A stretch of 64,000 bases of DNA from Oceanobacillus timonensis (GTDB lineage Bacteria; Bacillota; Bacilli; Bacillales; Amphibacillaceae): contig NZ_LT800497.1 in the NCBI RefSeq assembly GCF_900166635.1, positions 2,136,378 through 2,200,377 on the forward strand, in the 5' to 3' direction. Numbering within the stretch: the stretch's first letter is position 1; every line of letters begins with the position of its first letter. The position numbers and the translations under genes are program-made. Below the pieces are notes generated by a model that had not been told where the DNA came from, did no database searches, and saw only the letters and a program-made list of their open reading frames with translations. Below are positions 41,523 through 50,930 of the stretch, piece by piece.

Positions 41523-42854
41523 ATGAATGCAATCGGAAAAATTCTTCCTGTTGACGGGTACGAAGTTGTGATGGATGAACAGCCCTCCATTGATTTCAAT
41601 GCTTCTTTGACACATTTTTACCAGCCTTTAATTGGGATTCAGGCAATTTCTTTATATTATACGTTATTTTATGAGGTGGATCATACCCGACAGATTCAGA
41701 CGCATCATACATTAATGACTTATTTGAACCTGACGCTGGATGATATTTACCGTGCGCGGATAAAATTGGAAGCTATCGGATTATTGAAGACTTATAAACG
41801 GCGGGAAGAAAGCAGAGACTATTATACGTATCGTATACAACGTCCTTTTTCTCCCGACCAGTTTCTGAGAGAAGCAATGTTGTCCCAATTGTTACTGCAT
41901 CATATCGGGGAACAGAAATACAATGCCCTTTATGCACGTTATGTCAAGGACAGCTATCCTTATGGGGAAGAAGTGACAGCAGATTTTAATGACGTGTTTG
42001 ATACAGTGACGCCTCCTAAAACTGCTACTCTAAATAATAATATAGAATATGATAATCAACGCACAGAGTCTGATTTAATGGATTTTTCCTGGATTGAACA
42101 ATCACTCCGCCAGCGGTTTATTCCAGTTGAAAATGTGCTTCATCCTGCAAATAAAAGACTTATTTATCAGATGAAGACTTTATATGATGCAGAAAGTGCG
42201 GAAATAGAAAAAGCACTTTTCTGGGCGTTGGATGAGGATAATCAGTTGAATGAGGAAGAATTTAAGTCAGCTTGTCATGATATGTTTGTATCCCGTAATA
42301 ATGGACAGACGATTCGTCTAAATGACAAAATGGCAACGTCCGATGTGCAGCCTGAAGTGAAAAAACCTGCTACAAAAGAAGAGCAGTTAATTCATGAGCT
42401 GGAGACAATTTCTCCAAAACAACTATTAGAGGATTTGTCAGATGGAAATCGTGCTTCCGAACAAGATATCAAAGTGGTTCGTGAAGTAATGACAAAACAA
42501 GGTTTGCCTGCTCCGGTCATGAATGTACTTATACACTACGTACTGCTGCAATCAAATATGAAGCTGTCAAAAGCCTACATGGAAACTATTGCCGGTCATT
42601 GGTCCAGAGTTGGATTAAAAACAGCAAAAGAGGCCATGAATTTTGCTAAACGGGAACAGGAAAAATATAAAGTTGCCAAAAATAAACCTCGGAAAACGAA
42701 TAATTATAACAATAACTATAAAAAAGAAGTTGTTCCTGACTGGTTCAATAATCGGAAAAAGAAATCATCCAAAACGGCAGTGGATGTAGATGTTAGTGAA
42801 AAAGAGCAACAGGAGATTGAAGCTAAGCTGCAGAAATATTTAAATGAAAGCTAA
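41523..42854 (+). CDS. dnaB: Replication initiation and membrane attachment protein DnaB
   Basis: A 443-residue helicase-loading protein. With DnaD and DnaI it brings the replicative helicase to oriC and restart sites and tethers the origin to the membrane. The N-terminal winged-helix region (IDFNASLTHFYQPLIGIQAI) and the C-terminal DnaB/DnaD domain (QGLPAPVMNVLIHYVLLQSN, then HWSRVGLKTAKEAMNFAKRE) are clear. The tail has an Asn-rich NNYNNNYKKE and VVPDWFNNRKK. The dnaI gene follows after 54 bases. Confidence 0.92.
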   Translation: MNAIGKILPVDGYEVVMDEQPSIDFNASLTHFYQPLIGIQAISLYYTLFYEVDHTRQIQTHHTLMTYLNLTLDDIYRARIKLEAIGLLKTYKRREESRDYYTYRIQRPFSPDQFLREAMLSQLLLHHIGEQKYNALYARYVKDSYPYGEEVTADFNDVFDTVTPPKTATLNNNIEYDNQRTESDLMDFSWIEQSLRQRFIPVENVLHPANKRLIYQMKTLYDAESAEIEKALFWALDEDNQLNEEEFKSACHDMFVSRNNGQTIRLNDKMATSDVQPEVKKPATKEEQLIHELETISPKQLLEDLSDGNRASEQDIKVVREVMTKQGLPAPVMNVLIHYVLLQSNMKLSKAYMETIAGHWSRVGLKTAKEAMNFAKREQEKYKVAKNKPRKTNNYNNNYKKEVVPDWFNNRKKKSSKTAVDVDVSEKEQQEIEAKLQKYLNES

Positions 42855-42908
42855 GTTTCAACGAAGAAATGGAAAGAAAAGTTCACACATATAAAGGAGG
42901 GTTGATTG

Positions 42909-43838
42909 GTGAAACCGATACAATCAGAATTAAAAGCTTGGATGGACAAAAATGAGAATTTCAAAACCAATTACACTAGAATTAAAAAAGAAATTCTGAG
43001 TGATCCCTCCATTCAATCGTTTTTGCGTGAACATCCGGAATTGACTGATCACGATATTGAAAAAAATTTAATGCGGCTGTATGAATATAAATCACAATCG
43101 AAACAGTGTGACCGTTGTGCTTCTTACGGAGAATGCCAAAATATGATTCAAGGGTATTCTCCTTTATTGAGTATGGATAAAAATGAAATCAGAATCAGCT
43201 ATGAAAAATGTCATTTGCGTGTCCAGGCAGAAGAACAAGACGCACAGCAGCAATTATTACAAAGTCTGTATATGCCAAAAGAAATTTTGGAAGCAAAAAT
43301 GTCGGAAGTCATTCAGGATAAATCAAGAATTGCAGCTATCGGTGCAATTATTAGCTTTTTAGAAGATGCCAAAACAGCATTACCGAAAAAAGGATTATAT
43401 TTGCATGGTTCTTTTGGTGTTGGTAAGACATACCTGTTAGGCGCCATAGCAAACGAACTGAAAAAACATCATTATTCTTCGACATTGATTTATATGCCGG
43501 AGTTTGTACGGGAAATAAAAGGGTCTTTTAAAGATGATTCGTTCAATGAAAAAATCGATTTCTTTAAAAAAGCGGATGTCTTAATGCTGGATGATATCGG
43601 AGCGGAATTACAATCAGCGTGGTTCCGGGATGAGGTATTAGGTTCTGTCCTGCAATACCGCATGATGGAAGGCTTGCCGGTCTTTTTCTCCTCCAACTTT
43701 GCTTTAAACGAGCTGGAAAAAGAATTAGCAAGTACTAGAAATGGTGTGGAAGAAGTGAAAGCCGGCCGGATTATTGAACGGATTAAACAAGTAAGTAATG
43801 TCGTGGAGATGACCGGTAAAAATAGAAGAGATGAATAG
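42909..43838 (+). CDS. dnaI: Primosomal helicase loader DnaI
   Basis: A 309-residue AAA+ ATPase that loads the replicative helicase. Its N-terminal domain holds zinc-binding Cys residues (QCDRCASYGECQNM) that contact the helicase. The AAA+ part has Walker A GSFGVGKTYLLGA, Walker B DVLMLDDIGAE and sensor 1 FFSSNFALNELE. GTG 42909 is taken as start, nine bases after AAGGAGGG; a TTG at 42906 is possible. dnaB-dnaI order matches B. subtilis. A terminator follows. Confidence 0.93.
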   Translation: MKPIQSELKAWMDKNENFKTNYTRIKKEILSDPSIQSFLREHPELTDHDIEKNLMRLYEYKSQSKQCDRCASYGECQNMIQGYSPLLSMDKNEIRISYEKCHLRVQAEEQDAQQQLLQSLYMPKEILEAKMSEVIQDKSRIAAIGAIISFLEDAKTALPKKGLYLHGSFGVGKTYLLGAIANELKKHHYSSTLIYMPEFVREIKGSFKDDSFNEKIDFFKKADVLMLDDIGAELQSAWFRDEVLGSVLQYRMMEGLPVFFSSNFALNELEKELASTRNGVEEVKAGRIIERIKQVSNVVEMTGKNRRDE

Positions 43839-43853
43839 AAGAAACATTTTTCT

Positions 43854-43891
43854 AAAAAAGATTCCCATTGTGATAAATGGGAATCTTTTTT
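43854..43891 (+). terminator. Terminator of nrdR-dnaB-dnaI
   Basis: AAAAAAGATTCCCATT pairs perfectly with AATGGGAATCTTTTTT. Confidence 0.92.
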
Positions 43892-44352
43892 GGCTTTACA
43901 GTAGTTGACAAAGAAAAGAAGGTAAAGTGTATGGCAGATGGTGCTGACCCCTCAGGAGCTAAAACGGTCCGCCTCCGCTAGTAGGGTGTTCTATACGGTT
44001 GAAATAACTGAACAAATAAAAGTTCAATCAGATAGAACTCATTTTCGTGGTGCATGGTAAAAAGGCTCAGTAACCATTCTTTTCTATGCATGAAAGCTAT
44101 TCTCGATAGTAACGATCCATGGTTAGGGTTTGAACTGCTAATCCACCATTTGTTACCCATAGTACCCATAGATTCCGGTGAAAATCCTTGTTTCTTCATA
44201 TACTTACCAGAAAGAAAACAATAAATATCCGAAAGGTAGAGTGTTTATATTAGGTAAAGCAAATCTGCTAGTCTGACTAGTTTAAGCATGTTTGTACAGT
44301 CTTGTCCATATAATTGTAACAGTTTGCAAGTGGATGAGGGTGATATGTATTG
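43892..44352. other. 460-bp gap between dnaI and ytxC without a supported gene
   Basis: A 73-codon frame on the minus strand (43978-44199, MKKQGFSPESMGTMGNKWWI) lacks a ribosome site and a recognisable family. A GC-richer patch (43940-43985) resembles coding remnant. It could be the relic of an inserted gene; nothing definite is seen. Confidence 0.3.
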
Positions 44353-45189
44353 ATGGAAGTGTATTTTGAAACGGATAAGGAAGCTCAAGCTTTTTGTAAT
44401 CAGTTGATTCCATATAGAAAACAAATCAGCGTACATCAACAAACGAACGCCTGGGGAAGCAGGTTACAACTGGAAAGTAATGGAACAAAGGCAGAATTAA
44501 TTCATGTCATCAGCTCTGTCATGTCAAATGTATTGATAGAAGAGCATCTTTCAGACATCATTATTCGAGAAATTACCGAGGAGTATTATTTCTCTGACCC
44601 GGAGGAGATTAACCGCATTTATGATTTTTCTATGGGCATTTTATTTGAAACAGACGAAGATAACCAAACGTTAAGAGAACATGTGGATACTGCCAAACTT
44701 CTGCAGCATATTTTTCTTCAGCAATTAAAAGAACATACGAGCATTCATTTTCGTGCTATATTACGTTTTCGACTGGCAAGCTTTTTAACATTTATTCATG
44801 AATGCGTTGGAAAGGCTATTGAGGAATTTAAGCGGGAAGAAGATCACCAGGCATTTATGGACACGCTGCGCCATTATATTGAAAAAAAAGAGCCCTGTGT
44901 TGATTTGGTTCATATCGAGCAGGGAGAAAATTTTACTTTTTACAATGAAAAAGGAGAGGTCATTTCTAAAGATATGCTGCGCATGTGGATGTTCCAGGCG
45001 CCTTTGTATGTGCTCGGCTTGCATGATAATGAATTTAATTTAAGTCCGCTTATTGCCATGGCACCGGCAAAAATAAAGGTGTATGGAAATAATCCTGCTG
45101 ACCCAAAGACCATGACAATTATCAATATATTTCAAGAGAGGGTACTATTTGAAGCGAAAGGAGCCTCTATTCTTTCCCGGGGAGAATAA
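44353..45189 (+). CDS. ytxC: Sporulation-associated protein YtxC
   Basis: A 278-residue cytoplasmic protein of the YtxC family: MEVYFETDKEAQAFCNQLIP, RLASFLTFIHECVGKAIEEF, REEDHQAFMDTLRHYIEKKE, LGLHDNEFNLSPLIAMAPAK and a final KTMTIINIFQERVLF. Its biochemical role is unknown. In B. subtilis it lies between dnaI and thrS, exactly as here. ATG 44353 follows GAGGGTG about ten bases upstream; a TTG one codon earlier is possible. The thrS promoter begins inside or just after its end. Confidence 0.88.
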   Translation: MEVYFETDKEAQAFCNQLIPYRKQISVHQQTNAWGSRLQLESNGTKAELIHVISSVMSNVLIEEHLSDIIIREITEEYYFSDPEEINRIYDFSMGILFETDEDNQTLREHVDTAKLLQHIFLQQLKEHTSIHFRAILRFRLASFLTFIHECVGKAIEEFKREEDHQAFMDTLRHYIEKKEPCVDLVHIEQGENFTFYNEKGEVISKDMLRMWMFQAPLYVLGLHDNEFNLSPLIAMAPAKIKVYGNNPADPKTMTIINIFQERVLFEAKGASILSRGE

Positions 45190-45199
45190 TGAATTGGAC

Positions 45200-45228
45200 T
45201 TGCTTTTCAAACGCAGAAGGAATATAAT
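45200..45228 (+). promoter_or_regulatory. Promoter of thrS
   Basis: TTGCTT (45200-45205) and TATAAT (45223-45228) are 17 bases apart, directly upstream of the T-box leader. Confidence 0.65.
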
Positions 45229-45242
45229 ACGAATAGAGTTTG

Positions 45243-45507
45243 AATACAACATGGCAATGATGAGGACAAGATTATTTTCATTTTACGTACCTAGAGAGGG
45301 AAGTCCTGAGGCTGTAAGCTTCCTTTCGTAAAGAAATAATTACCACCTTGGAGCATTGCTGCTGAAATATGTAAAAGTAGGCAGCAACGTTTCATCTGCG
45401 TTAAGGATGAATGAAGCTGAGGATATTTTTATCTTCAGGAATTAGGGTGGAACCACGGCATAAACGCTCGTCCCTTTGCATGACGCAAAGAGATGGAGCG
45501 TTTTTTT
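45243..45507 (+). promoter_or_regulatory. T-box leader (threonine) upstream of thrS
   Basis: Stem I starts near GATGAGGACAAG and carries the AGAGAGGGAAG element; an ACC threonine codon in TTACCACCTTGG is a fitting specifier. The T-box bulge AGGGTGGAACCACGG (45444-45458) is followed by terminator AAACGCTC...GAGCGTTTTTTT (45463-45507). Uncharged tRNA-Thr should favour antitermination and thrS expression. Confidence 0.93.
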
Positions 45508-45527
45508 ATATTTGATAAAGGAGTTCG

Positions 45528-47468
45528 ATGAACATGGCTGATTTAACAATTATTTTTCCAGATGGAGCGGAGAAGTCCTTCCCGGAAGGAACAACGGGCG
45601 AAGATATCGCAGCTTCTATTTCCCCGGGATTAAAAAAACAGGCACTTGCCATTAAATTAGGTGGAGAGCTTGTTGATTTACGCAGACCGCTTTTCGAAGG
45701 TGGAAAAATTGAAATTATTACGTACCGTAACCAGGAAGGGCTGGAGATTGCACGTCACTCTACTGCCCATTTATTAGCACAGGCTGTGAAACGTTTATAT
45801 CCGAATGTGCAATTAGGCGTTGGTCCAGTTATTGAAGAGGGTTTTTATTACGATATCGATATGGAAGATACCTTAACCCCGGAAGACCTGCCGAAAATTG
45901 AGAAAGAAATGAAGAAAATCATAGATGAAAATTTAGAAATCAAACGTGTAGAAGTTTCTCGTGATGAAGCAAAAGCACGTTTTGCAGAAATTGGCGATGA
46001 GCTTAAATTAGAACTGCTGGATGCGATTCCGGAAGACGAAACGGTAACGATTTATGAGCAGGGAGAATTTTTTGACTTGTGCCGGGGAGTGCATGTTCCG
46101 TCAACAAGTAAAATCAAAGCATTCAAGTTATTAAGTATTTCCGGCGCTTATTGGCGTGGAGACAGCAATAATAAACAATTGCAACGTATTTACGGAACAG
46201 AATTTGAGAAAAAATCGCAGCTGGATGAATATCTGCAGATTTTAGAAGAGCGTAAAGAAAGAGATCACCGCAAGCTTGGTAAAGAGCTGGGCATTTTTAC
46301 CGTATCACAAAAAGTAGGACAAGGTCTGCCGTTATGGCTGCCGAAAGGGGCTACCATCCGCCGTACGATTGAACGTTATATTGTGGATATCGAAGAACGC
46401 TTAGGCTATGACCATGTGTATACACCCGTACTTGGTAATGTAGATTTGTATAAAACAAGCGGACACTGGGATCATTATCAGGAGGATATGTTCCCGACTA
46501 TGGAAATGGATAACGAAGAGCTTGTATTACGTCCAATGAACTGCCCGCATCATATGATGGTTTTCAAAAACCAATTATGGAGCTACCGTAATCTGCCTGT
46601 CCGTATTGCAGAGCTAGGCACCATGCATCGTCATGAAATGAGTGGGGCACTTGCAGGCCTGCAGCGTGTGCGTGCGATGACGCTGAATGATGCACATATT
46701 TTTGCTCGTCCGGATCAGTTAAAAGAAGAGTTTATTCGCGTTGTTGAGCTTGTTCAACGTGTTTATAAAGATTTTGGGATTGACGACTATTATTTCCGTC
46801 TTTCTTATCGTGATCCAGAAGATAAAGAAAAATATGTAGATAATGATGCCATGTGGGATAAAGCACAGGCGATGTTGAAAGAAACAATGGAAGATATGAA
46901 CCTGGAATATGTAGAAGCAGAGGGAGAAGCTGCTTTCTATGGTCCAAAGCTGGACGTACAGGTGAAAACAGCATTAGGAAAAGATGAAACATTATCTACG
47001 GTTCAATTGGACTTCCACTTACCGGAACGTTTTGATTTAACATATATCGGAGAAGATGGTAAAGAGCATCGTCCGGTTGTTATTCACCGTGGTGTGGTGT
47101 CTACCATGGAACGCTTTGTTGCATTCCTGATTGAAGAATATAAAGGTGCTTTTCCAACCTGGCTTGCTCCTGTACAAGCTAAAATTATTCCAGTATCTTT
47201 ACAGGCACATCTGGATTATGCAAAAGAAGTGGAAGAAAAATTACGTCTGGAAGGTGTCCGTGTAGAATTAGATAGCCGCGATGAAAAACTGGGCTATAAA
47301 ATACGGGAAGCACAGACGCAAAAGGTTCCATTTGCACTCGTTTTAGGTGATAAAGAAATGGAATCCGGCAGCGTAAACTACCGCCGTTACGGAGAACAAG
47401 ATACAGAAACATTGGAATTCGATCAATTTGTAGCCTTTATCAAAGGTGAAATAGAGCAGAAGAAATAA
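45528..47468 (+). CDS. thrS: Threonyl-tRNA synthetase
   Basis: A 646-residue class II synthetase. Domains in order: TGS ([20 protein letters not shown]), editing domain with [30 protein letters not shown] (metal/editing site), catalytic core with motif 2 [20 protein letters not shown] and motif 3 [19 protein letters not shown], zinc ligand MNCPHH, and a C-terminal anticodon-binding domain ([20 protein letters not shown]). ATG 45528 is five bases after AAGGAG; ATG 45534 is an alternative. The expression is under the T-box. Confidence 0.97.
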   Translation: MNMADLTIIFPDGAEKSFPEGTTGEDIAASISPGLKKQALAIKLGGELVDLRRPLFEGGKIEIITYRNQEGLEIARHSTAHLLAQAVKRLYPNVQLGVGPVIEEGFYYDIDMEDTLTPEDLPKIEKEMKKIIDENLEIKRVEVSRDEAKARFAEIGDELKLELLDAIPEDETVTIYEQGEFFDLCRGVHVPSTSKIKAFKLLSISGAYWRGDSNNKQLQRIYGTEFEKKSQLDEYLQILEERKERDHRKLGKELGIFTVSQKVGQGLPLWLPKGATIRRTIERYIVDIEERLGYDHVYTPVLGNVDLYKTSGHWDHYQEDMFPTMEMDNEELVLRPMNCPHHMMVFKNQLWSYRNLPVRIAELGTMHRHEMSGALAGLQRVRAMTLNDAHIFARPDQLKEEFIRVVELVQRVYKDFGIDDYYFRLSYRDPEDKEKYVDNDAMWDKAQAMLKETMEDMNLEYVEAEGEAAFYGPKLDVQVKTALGKDETLSTVQLDFHLPERFDLTYIGEDGKEHRPVVIHRGVVSTMERFVAFLIEEYKGAFPTWLAPVQAKIIPVSLQAHLDYAKEVEEKLRLEGVRVELDSRDEKLGYKIREAQTQKVPFALVLGDKEMESGSVNYRRYGEQDTETLEFDQFVAFIKGEIEQKK

Positions 47469-47479
47469 GCAGTGGTTAT

Positions 47480-47527
47480 GACTAAAAAAGGCTATTTTCA
47501 TGTTATGAGTGAGAATAGCCTTTTTAG
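47480..47527 (+). terminator. Terminator of thrS
   Basis: ACTAAAAAAGGCTATTTTC pairs with GAATAGCCTTTTTAGT. Confidence 0.88.
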
Positions 47528-47704
47528 TATATTCTCCAAATGTAAAGTTAGAAATCACGCTATATGGCTATTACATTTTCACAAAAACCATTGACAATAA
47601 TAAATAACCGTGCTATGATTCAATAGTTGTTTCAAACAGAAGGATACAGTCCTTGACAAATAAACGATAAAATGCTATATTATAAAAGTTAATGATATGA
47701 TCTA

Positions 47705-47831
47705 AAGACAAGTAGAAGCACCCGCTTCTCACCTGATTGACATCCCTTGTGGATAGTTAACTGGTTCATCACGATTCATGTTTACGAATGAGGAGATGTG
47801 TGGGTGCAAGTATGTACCGACACTTTTTTTA
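47705..47831 (+). promoter_or_regulatory. Ribosomal L20 autoregulatory leader of infC-rpmI-rplT
   Basis: AAAGACAAGTAGAAGCACCC and GCTTCTCACCTGATTGAC (from 47704), with GTGTGGGTGCAAGTATGTACCG near 47799, match the bacillar L20 leader. The tail GACACTTTTTTT is the terminator T-run. L20 binding to this RNA ends transcription early and so balances synthesis of IF3, L35 and L20. Confidence 0.88.
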
Positions 47832-47888
47832 TGTATTGAAATGACTTGTCCAGATAGATCAGTAACAAAATTTCGGAGGTGGCCGGCT

Positions 47889-48407
47889 ATTAGCAAGGAT
47901 ATGAATGTTAACGAAAAAATTCGTGCAAGAGAAGTTCGTCTCATTGATTCAAATGGGGACCAGTTGGGAGTCAAATCCCGTAATGAAGCACTGGATATTG
48001 CAGGGAAACGCAACCTTGATTTAGTATTAGTGGCTCCAAACGCAAAACCACCGGTATGTCGTATTATGGATTTCGGGAAGTATCGTTTTGAGCAGCAGAA
48101 GAAAGAGAAGGAAGCTCGTAAAAAGCAAAAAGTAATCAATGTGAAGGAAGTACGTTTTACACCTGGAATTGGTGACCATGACTTTGAAACGAAGCTCAAA
48201 AATGCACGTAAGTTCTTGGAAAAAGGGGACAAAGTAAAAGCTGCGGTTCGTTTCCGCGGGCGTGCGATTACCCATAAAGAACTGGGGAAAGAAGTATTGG
48301 ACCGTTTCGCTGAAGAAGTGAAGGATATTGGTTCAGTAGAAACAAAACCGAAAATGGAAGGCCGGAATATGTTTATGATGGTCGCTCCATTAAATGAAAA
48401 AAAATAA
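47889..48407 (+). CDS. infC: Translation initiation factor IF-3, ATT start
   Basis: A 172-residue factor that keeps 30S subunits free and checks initiator tRNA pairing. The start is ATT at 47889, eight bases after GGAGGT: it gives (M)[17 protein letters not shown], the family start, whereas the nearest ATG would truncate it. Non-canonical starts of infC are a known self-control device, because IF3 rejects them. Motifs: [40 protein letters not shown] and [19 protein letters not shown]. It heads the infC-rpmI-rplT operon behind the L20 leader. Confidence 0.96.
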   Translation: MSKDMNVNEKIRAREVRLIDSNGDQLGVKSRNEALDIAGKRNLDLVLVAPNAKPPVCRIMDFGKYRFEQQKKEKEARKKQKVINVKEVRFTPGIGDHDFETKLKNARKFLEKGDKVKAAVRFRGRAITHKELGKEVLDRFAEEVKDIGSVETKPKMEGRNMFMMVAPLNEKK

Positions 48408-48438
48408 GCTTTTATTGTAATGACTGGAGGAAAAAATT

Positions 48439-48636
48439 ATGCCTAAAATGAAAACTCATAAAGGTTCAGCTAAACGCTTCAGAAAAACTGGATCTGGAAA
48501 AGTAAAAAGATCACATGCATACACTAGCCATATGTTTGCACACAAATCTCAAAAGCAAAAACGTAAATTGCGTAAAAGTGCTCTAGTTTCTTCCGGAGAC
48601 TATCAACGTATTAAACAAATGCTACCAAAAGAATAA
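48439..48636 (+). CDS. rpmI: Ribosomal protein L35
   Basis: 65 residues, [20 protein letters not shown] then [16 protein letters not shown] and [20 protein letters not shown]. Full length and strongly basic, as expected for this 50S protein. GGAGGAAA lies upstream. Middle gene of the IF3-L35-L20 operon. Confidence 0.98.
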   Translation: MPKMKTHKGSAKRFRKTGSGKVKRSHAYTSHMFAHKSQKQKRKLRKSALVSSGDYQRIKQMLPKE

Positions 48637-48671
48637 ATTTAGAAATGTAATTGAATCAGGAGGGATTTCTT

Positions 48672-49028
48672 ATGCCACGTGTTAAAGGTGGAACAGTGAC
48701 GCGTCGTCGTCGTAAGCGCGTCTTAAAACTAGCAAAAGGTTATTATGGTTCGAAAAGAACGCTATTTAAAACAGCAAAACAACAAGTTATTAAATCAGGT
48801 CAATATGCTTATCGTGACCGCAGACAGAAAAAACGTGATTTCCGTAAACTTTGGATTTCCCGTATTAATGCTGCTGCTCGTTTGAATGATATTTCTTACA
48901 GCAAATTAATGCACGGTTTGAAACTTGCCGGTATTGATATTAATCGTAAAATGCTTTCAGATTTAGCTATTAATGACGAACAAGCATTTACTCAATTAGT
49001 ATCTCAAGCGAAAGACGCTTTAAAATAA
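48672..49028 (+). CDS. rplT: Ribosomal protein L20
   Basis: 118 residues, starting [20 protein letters not shown]; the ATG at 48672 follows AGGAGGG, and an earlier in-frame ATG at 48651 overlaps it. [20 protein letters not shown] and [20 protein letters not shown] are typical. It binds 23S rRNA early in assembly and also the leader at 47705-47831 to limit its own operon. Confidence 0.98.
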   Translation: MPRVKGGTVTRRRRKRVLKLAKGYYGSKRTLFKTAKQQVIKSGQYAYRDRRQKKRDFRKLWISRINAAARLNDISYSKLMHGLKLAGIDINRKMLSDLAINDEQAFTQLVSQAKDALK

Positions 49029-49036
49029 GATGAAAG

Positions 49037-49072
49037 AAAGATCGTTTCCTGGATGGGGAACGGTCTTTTTTT
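49037..49072 (+). terminator. Terminator of infC-rpmI-rplT
   Basis: AAAGATCGTTTCC pairs with GGGAACGGTCTTT through one G-U pair; T(7) follows. Confidence 0.88.
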
Positions 49073-49164
49073 GGCTTCAAAATTTTCCAGCGTTGCGGCA
49101 ACCAGTAACTTGCTTTATGATAAAAAGGGTATTTATTCATTAATGATAGAAACAGGAGGAAAAG

Positions 49165-49473
49165 ATGGAAAACGTCACTTCATGGATTATTTATTTACTC
49201 GCAGCAAATATCATCGGATTTTATTTAATGTTCAAAGATAAACAAAAAGCAAAACAGCATGCATATCGTATTCCGGAGCGCACTTTTTGGCTGCTGGCTG
49301 TGTTAGGAGGCAGTATCGGTATATATATTGGTATGCAGACATTTCGGCATAAAACAAAACATACCAGCTTTACTATCGGTATACCCGTTTTAATTATTGT
49401 TAATTTGAGCTGTTTTATAGGGTTGGGTTTCTTTTCTGAAGAAATGATTTACTTTTTAACTAATCTGATGTAG
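49165..49473 (+). CDS. ysdA: DUF1294 membrane protein YsdA
   Basis: A 102-residue protein with four hydrophobic segments. Family pattern: YLLAANIIGFYLMFKDKQKA, RIPERTFWLLAVLGGSIGIY and GMQTFRHKTKHTSFTIGIPV. Function is unknown. AGGAGGAAAAG precedes the ATG. It follows rplT as in B. subtilis (rplT-ysdA-ysdB-ysdC). Confidence 0.88.
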   Translation: MENVTSWIIYLLAANIIGFYLMFKDKQKAKQHAYRIPERTFWLLAVLGGSIGIYIGMQTFRHKTKHTSFTIGIPVLIIVNLSCFIGLGFFSEEMIYFLTNLM

Positions 49474-49565
49474 AAAACCGCAGGCAATTCTTTTATCATA
49501 GACAGCTCGTCTTGAAACATATATATAAATAAAAGTAATACCAGCTTCCTCAAGGAGGGGTGGCC

Positions 49566-50201
49566 ATGGAATACGTTGGGAATTACTTGCTGGTGATTAT
49601 TGAGATGGGTGGTGTGCTTTCCCCGCTGTTATTTATAATGCTCCATCTCATTCGGCCAATGTTATTCTTACCAGTTGTATTTATTTGTATTTCTGGCGGC
49701 ATTTTATTTGGTCCAATAGCGGGAAGTGTTTATTCTATCATAGGAATAACGATGGCGAGCTTGCTTTTTTATGTGATGGCAGGCTGGATGCCAAAATCGA
49801 TCGATAAACTAATCATTTTGAAACAGCGCCTCCTCGGTAAAAATACAGAGATGACAACCGCTCAAATCACGCTGCTGCGTCTTGTGCCATTTATTCATTT
49901 TCATTTATTATCCTTATGTTTGATTGAAACGAATCACACTTTCAAAGGGTATATGAAATCTTCTATTATAACGAATATTCCTCTAGCTATTGTCTACACA
50001 AGTATCGGCGGCTGGATTTCCCGGCTTTCTCCGATGTACATCGCCGTTTTTATCATCGCCTTGCTCCCATCCTTGTATCTGTTAAGGAGAAAAGAAATCA
50101 TCATCAAGTGGAAGGAATTTTTTGCTTCATCATCAGCTTCCTGCAGAGAACACAATGGATTACCGGAACCTTTACAGGCAAGCAAAACAACCAGCTCCTG
50201 A
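49566..50201 (+). CDS. TVP38/TMEM64 (DedA-like) membrane protein
   Basis: A 211-residue protein with about six membrane segments. The SNARE-associated/DedA-type core is FLPVVFICISGGILFGPIAG SVYSI followed by LLRLVPFIHFHLLSLCLIE. Such proteins move lipids or undecaprenyl phosphate across membranes, or act as unidentified transporters. ATG 49566 follows AGGAGGGG; an in-frame GTG at 49560 is too near. It resembles YtxB/YdjX. In B. subtilis no such gene lies between ysdA and ysdB, so this is an insertion into the conserved order. Confidence 0.8.
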   Translation: MEYVGNYLLVIIEMGGVLSPLLFIMLHLIRPMLFLPVVFICISGGILFGPIAGSVYSIIGITMASLLFYVMAGWMPKSIDKLIILKQRLLGKNTEMTTAQITLLRLVPFIHFHLLSLCLIETNHTFKGYMKSSIITNIPLAIVYTSIGGWISRLSPMYIAVFIIALLPSLYLLRRKEIIIKWKEFFASSSASCREHNGLPEPLQASKTTSS

Positions 50202-50223
50202 GCAGAAGAGCTGGTTGTTTTGC
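50182..50223. terminator. Bidirectional terminator between TVP38 gene and ysdB
   Basis: GCAAAACAACCAGCTC pairs perfectly with GAGCTGGTTGTTTTGC; it contains the TVP38 stop codon in its arm and loop region. Confidence 0.88.
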
Positions 50224-50278
50224 CTTAACAAAAGAAAGACGATTTTATACGTTGCTGTTCCATCCAGTTGAGGATGGG

Positions 50279-50677
50279 TTACTCTTTTGTGATTTCCGTT
50301 ATAATAAGTTCATTAATCGGGTGTTTCCAAGTGATGGACGCATGCGGATAATGAATTAATATTTCCTGCTCCAGAAAATACAAATCTTCCCTCGTTAAAC
50401 CGCGAAGCTCCAGCGGATTTTTAACAGTAACATGAATATCCACTACTTCAAAAGCATCTTCCGTAGTACCTAAATACTTTTCGCCAATAAAAAGACAGCC
50501 TTTATAGGTTAATTGGAAATTCTTCTTATTATTATTTTGTTCATCTAATAAGTAAAATCCCTGATTTTGCTGAGAGATACGCAGTTTTCGCTCAGGGCTT
50601 CTTACGTATTGAATCCATGTATAAATAATCAACGCAATTGCAATGACTAATAATATTCGAAAGATAATGATGGCCAT
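50279..50677 (-). CDS. ysdB: Sigma-W pathway protein YsdB
   Basis: A 132-residue protein with an N-terminal membrane anchor (IIFRILLVIAIALIIYTW) and a cytoplasmic beta-rich domain: YVRSPERKLRISQQNQGFYL, KKNFQLTYKGCLFIGEKYLG, TEDAFEVVDIHVTVK. It matches the YsdB family. In B. subtilis ysdB belongs to the sigma-W regulon and lies between ysdA and ysdC. Here it has turned against its neighbours and carries its own well-matched sigma-W promoter. RBS AAGGAGTAG. Confidence 0.88.
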   Translation of the reverse strand: MAIIIFRILLVIAIALIIYTWIQYVRSPERKLRISQQNQGFYLLDEQNNNKKNFQLTYKGCLFIGEKYLGTTEDAFEVVDIHVTVKNPLELRGLTREDLYFLEQEILIHYPHASITWKHPINELIITEITKE

Positions 50678-50714
50678 AATTATCTACTCCTTAGAACGTC
50701 CTGTTATCCCTAGT

Positions 50715-50740
50715 TACGAATGAGTCTCAAAAAAGTTTCA
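50715..50740 (-). promoter_or_regulatory. Sigma-W promoter of ysdB
   Basis: On the minus strand TGAAAC (50735-50740), exactly 16 bases and CGTA (50715-50718) match the sigma-W consensus completely, with the T-run after TGAAAC that is also typical. Confidence 0.88.
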
Positions 50741-50930
50741 GGAGAATCAATTTTTTATAAAAATTTGTAGAAAGTTTATCAATAAGCGGGATATATGCGG
50801 CTATCATTATGAAAGCTTGATAGTGACGTATGCTTATATGCTTTAATGATCTATATAAATAGTGATTTTGAAAAGCTATTCGTAAACGTCTATGATAAAA
50901 TAGAAGCAATAAAGATAAGGAGGCGTAACT

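Noticed and set aside
43978..44199. A 73-codon minus-strand frame beginning MKKQGFSPES
   Set aside because: No ribosome site, no promoter, no recognised family; kept only as part of the unexplained gap.
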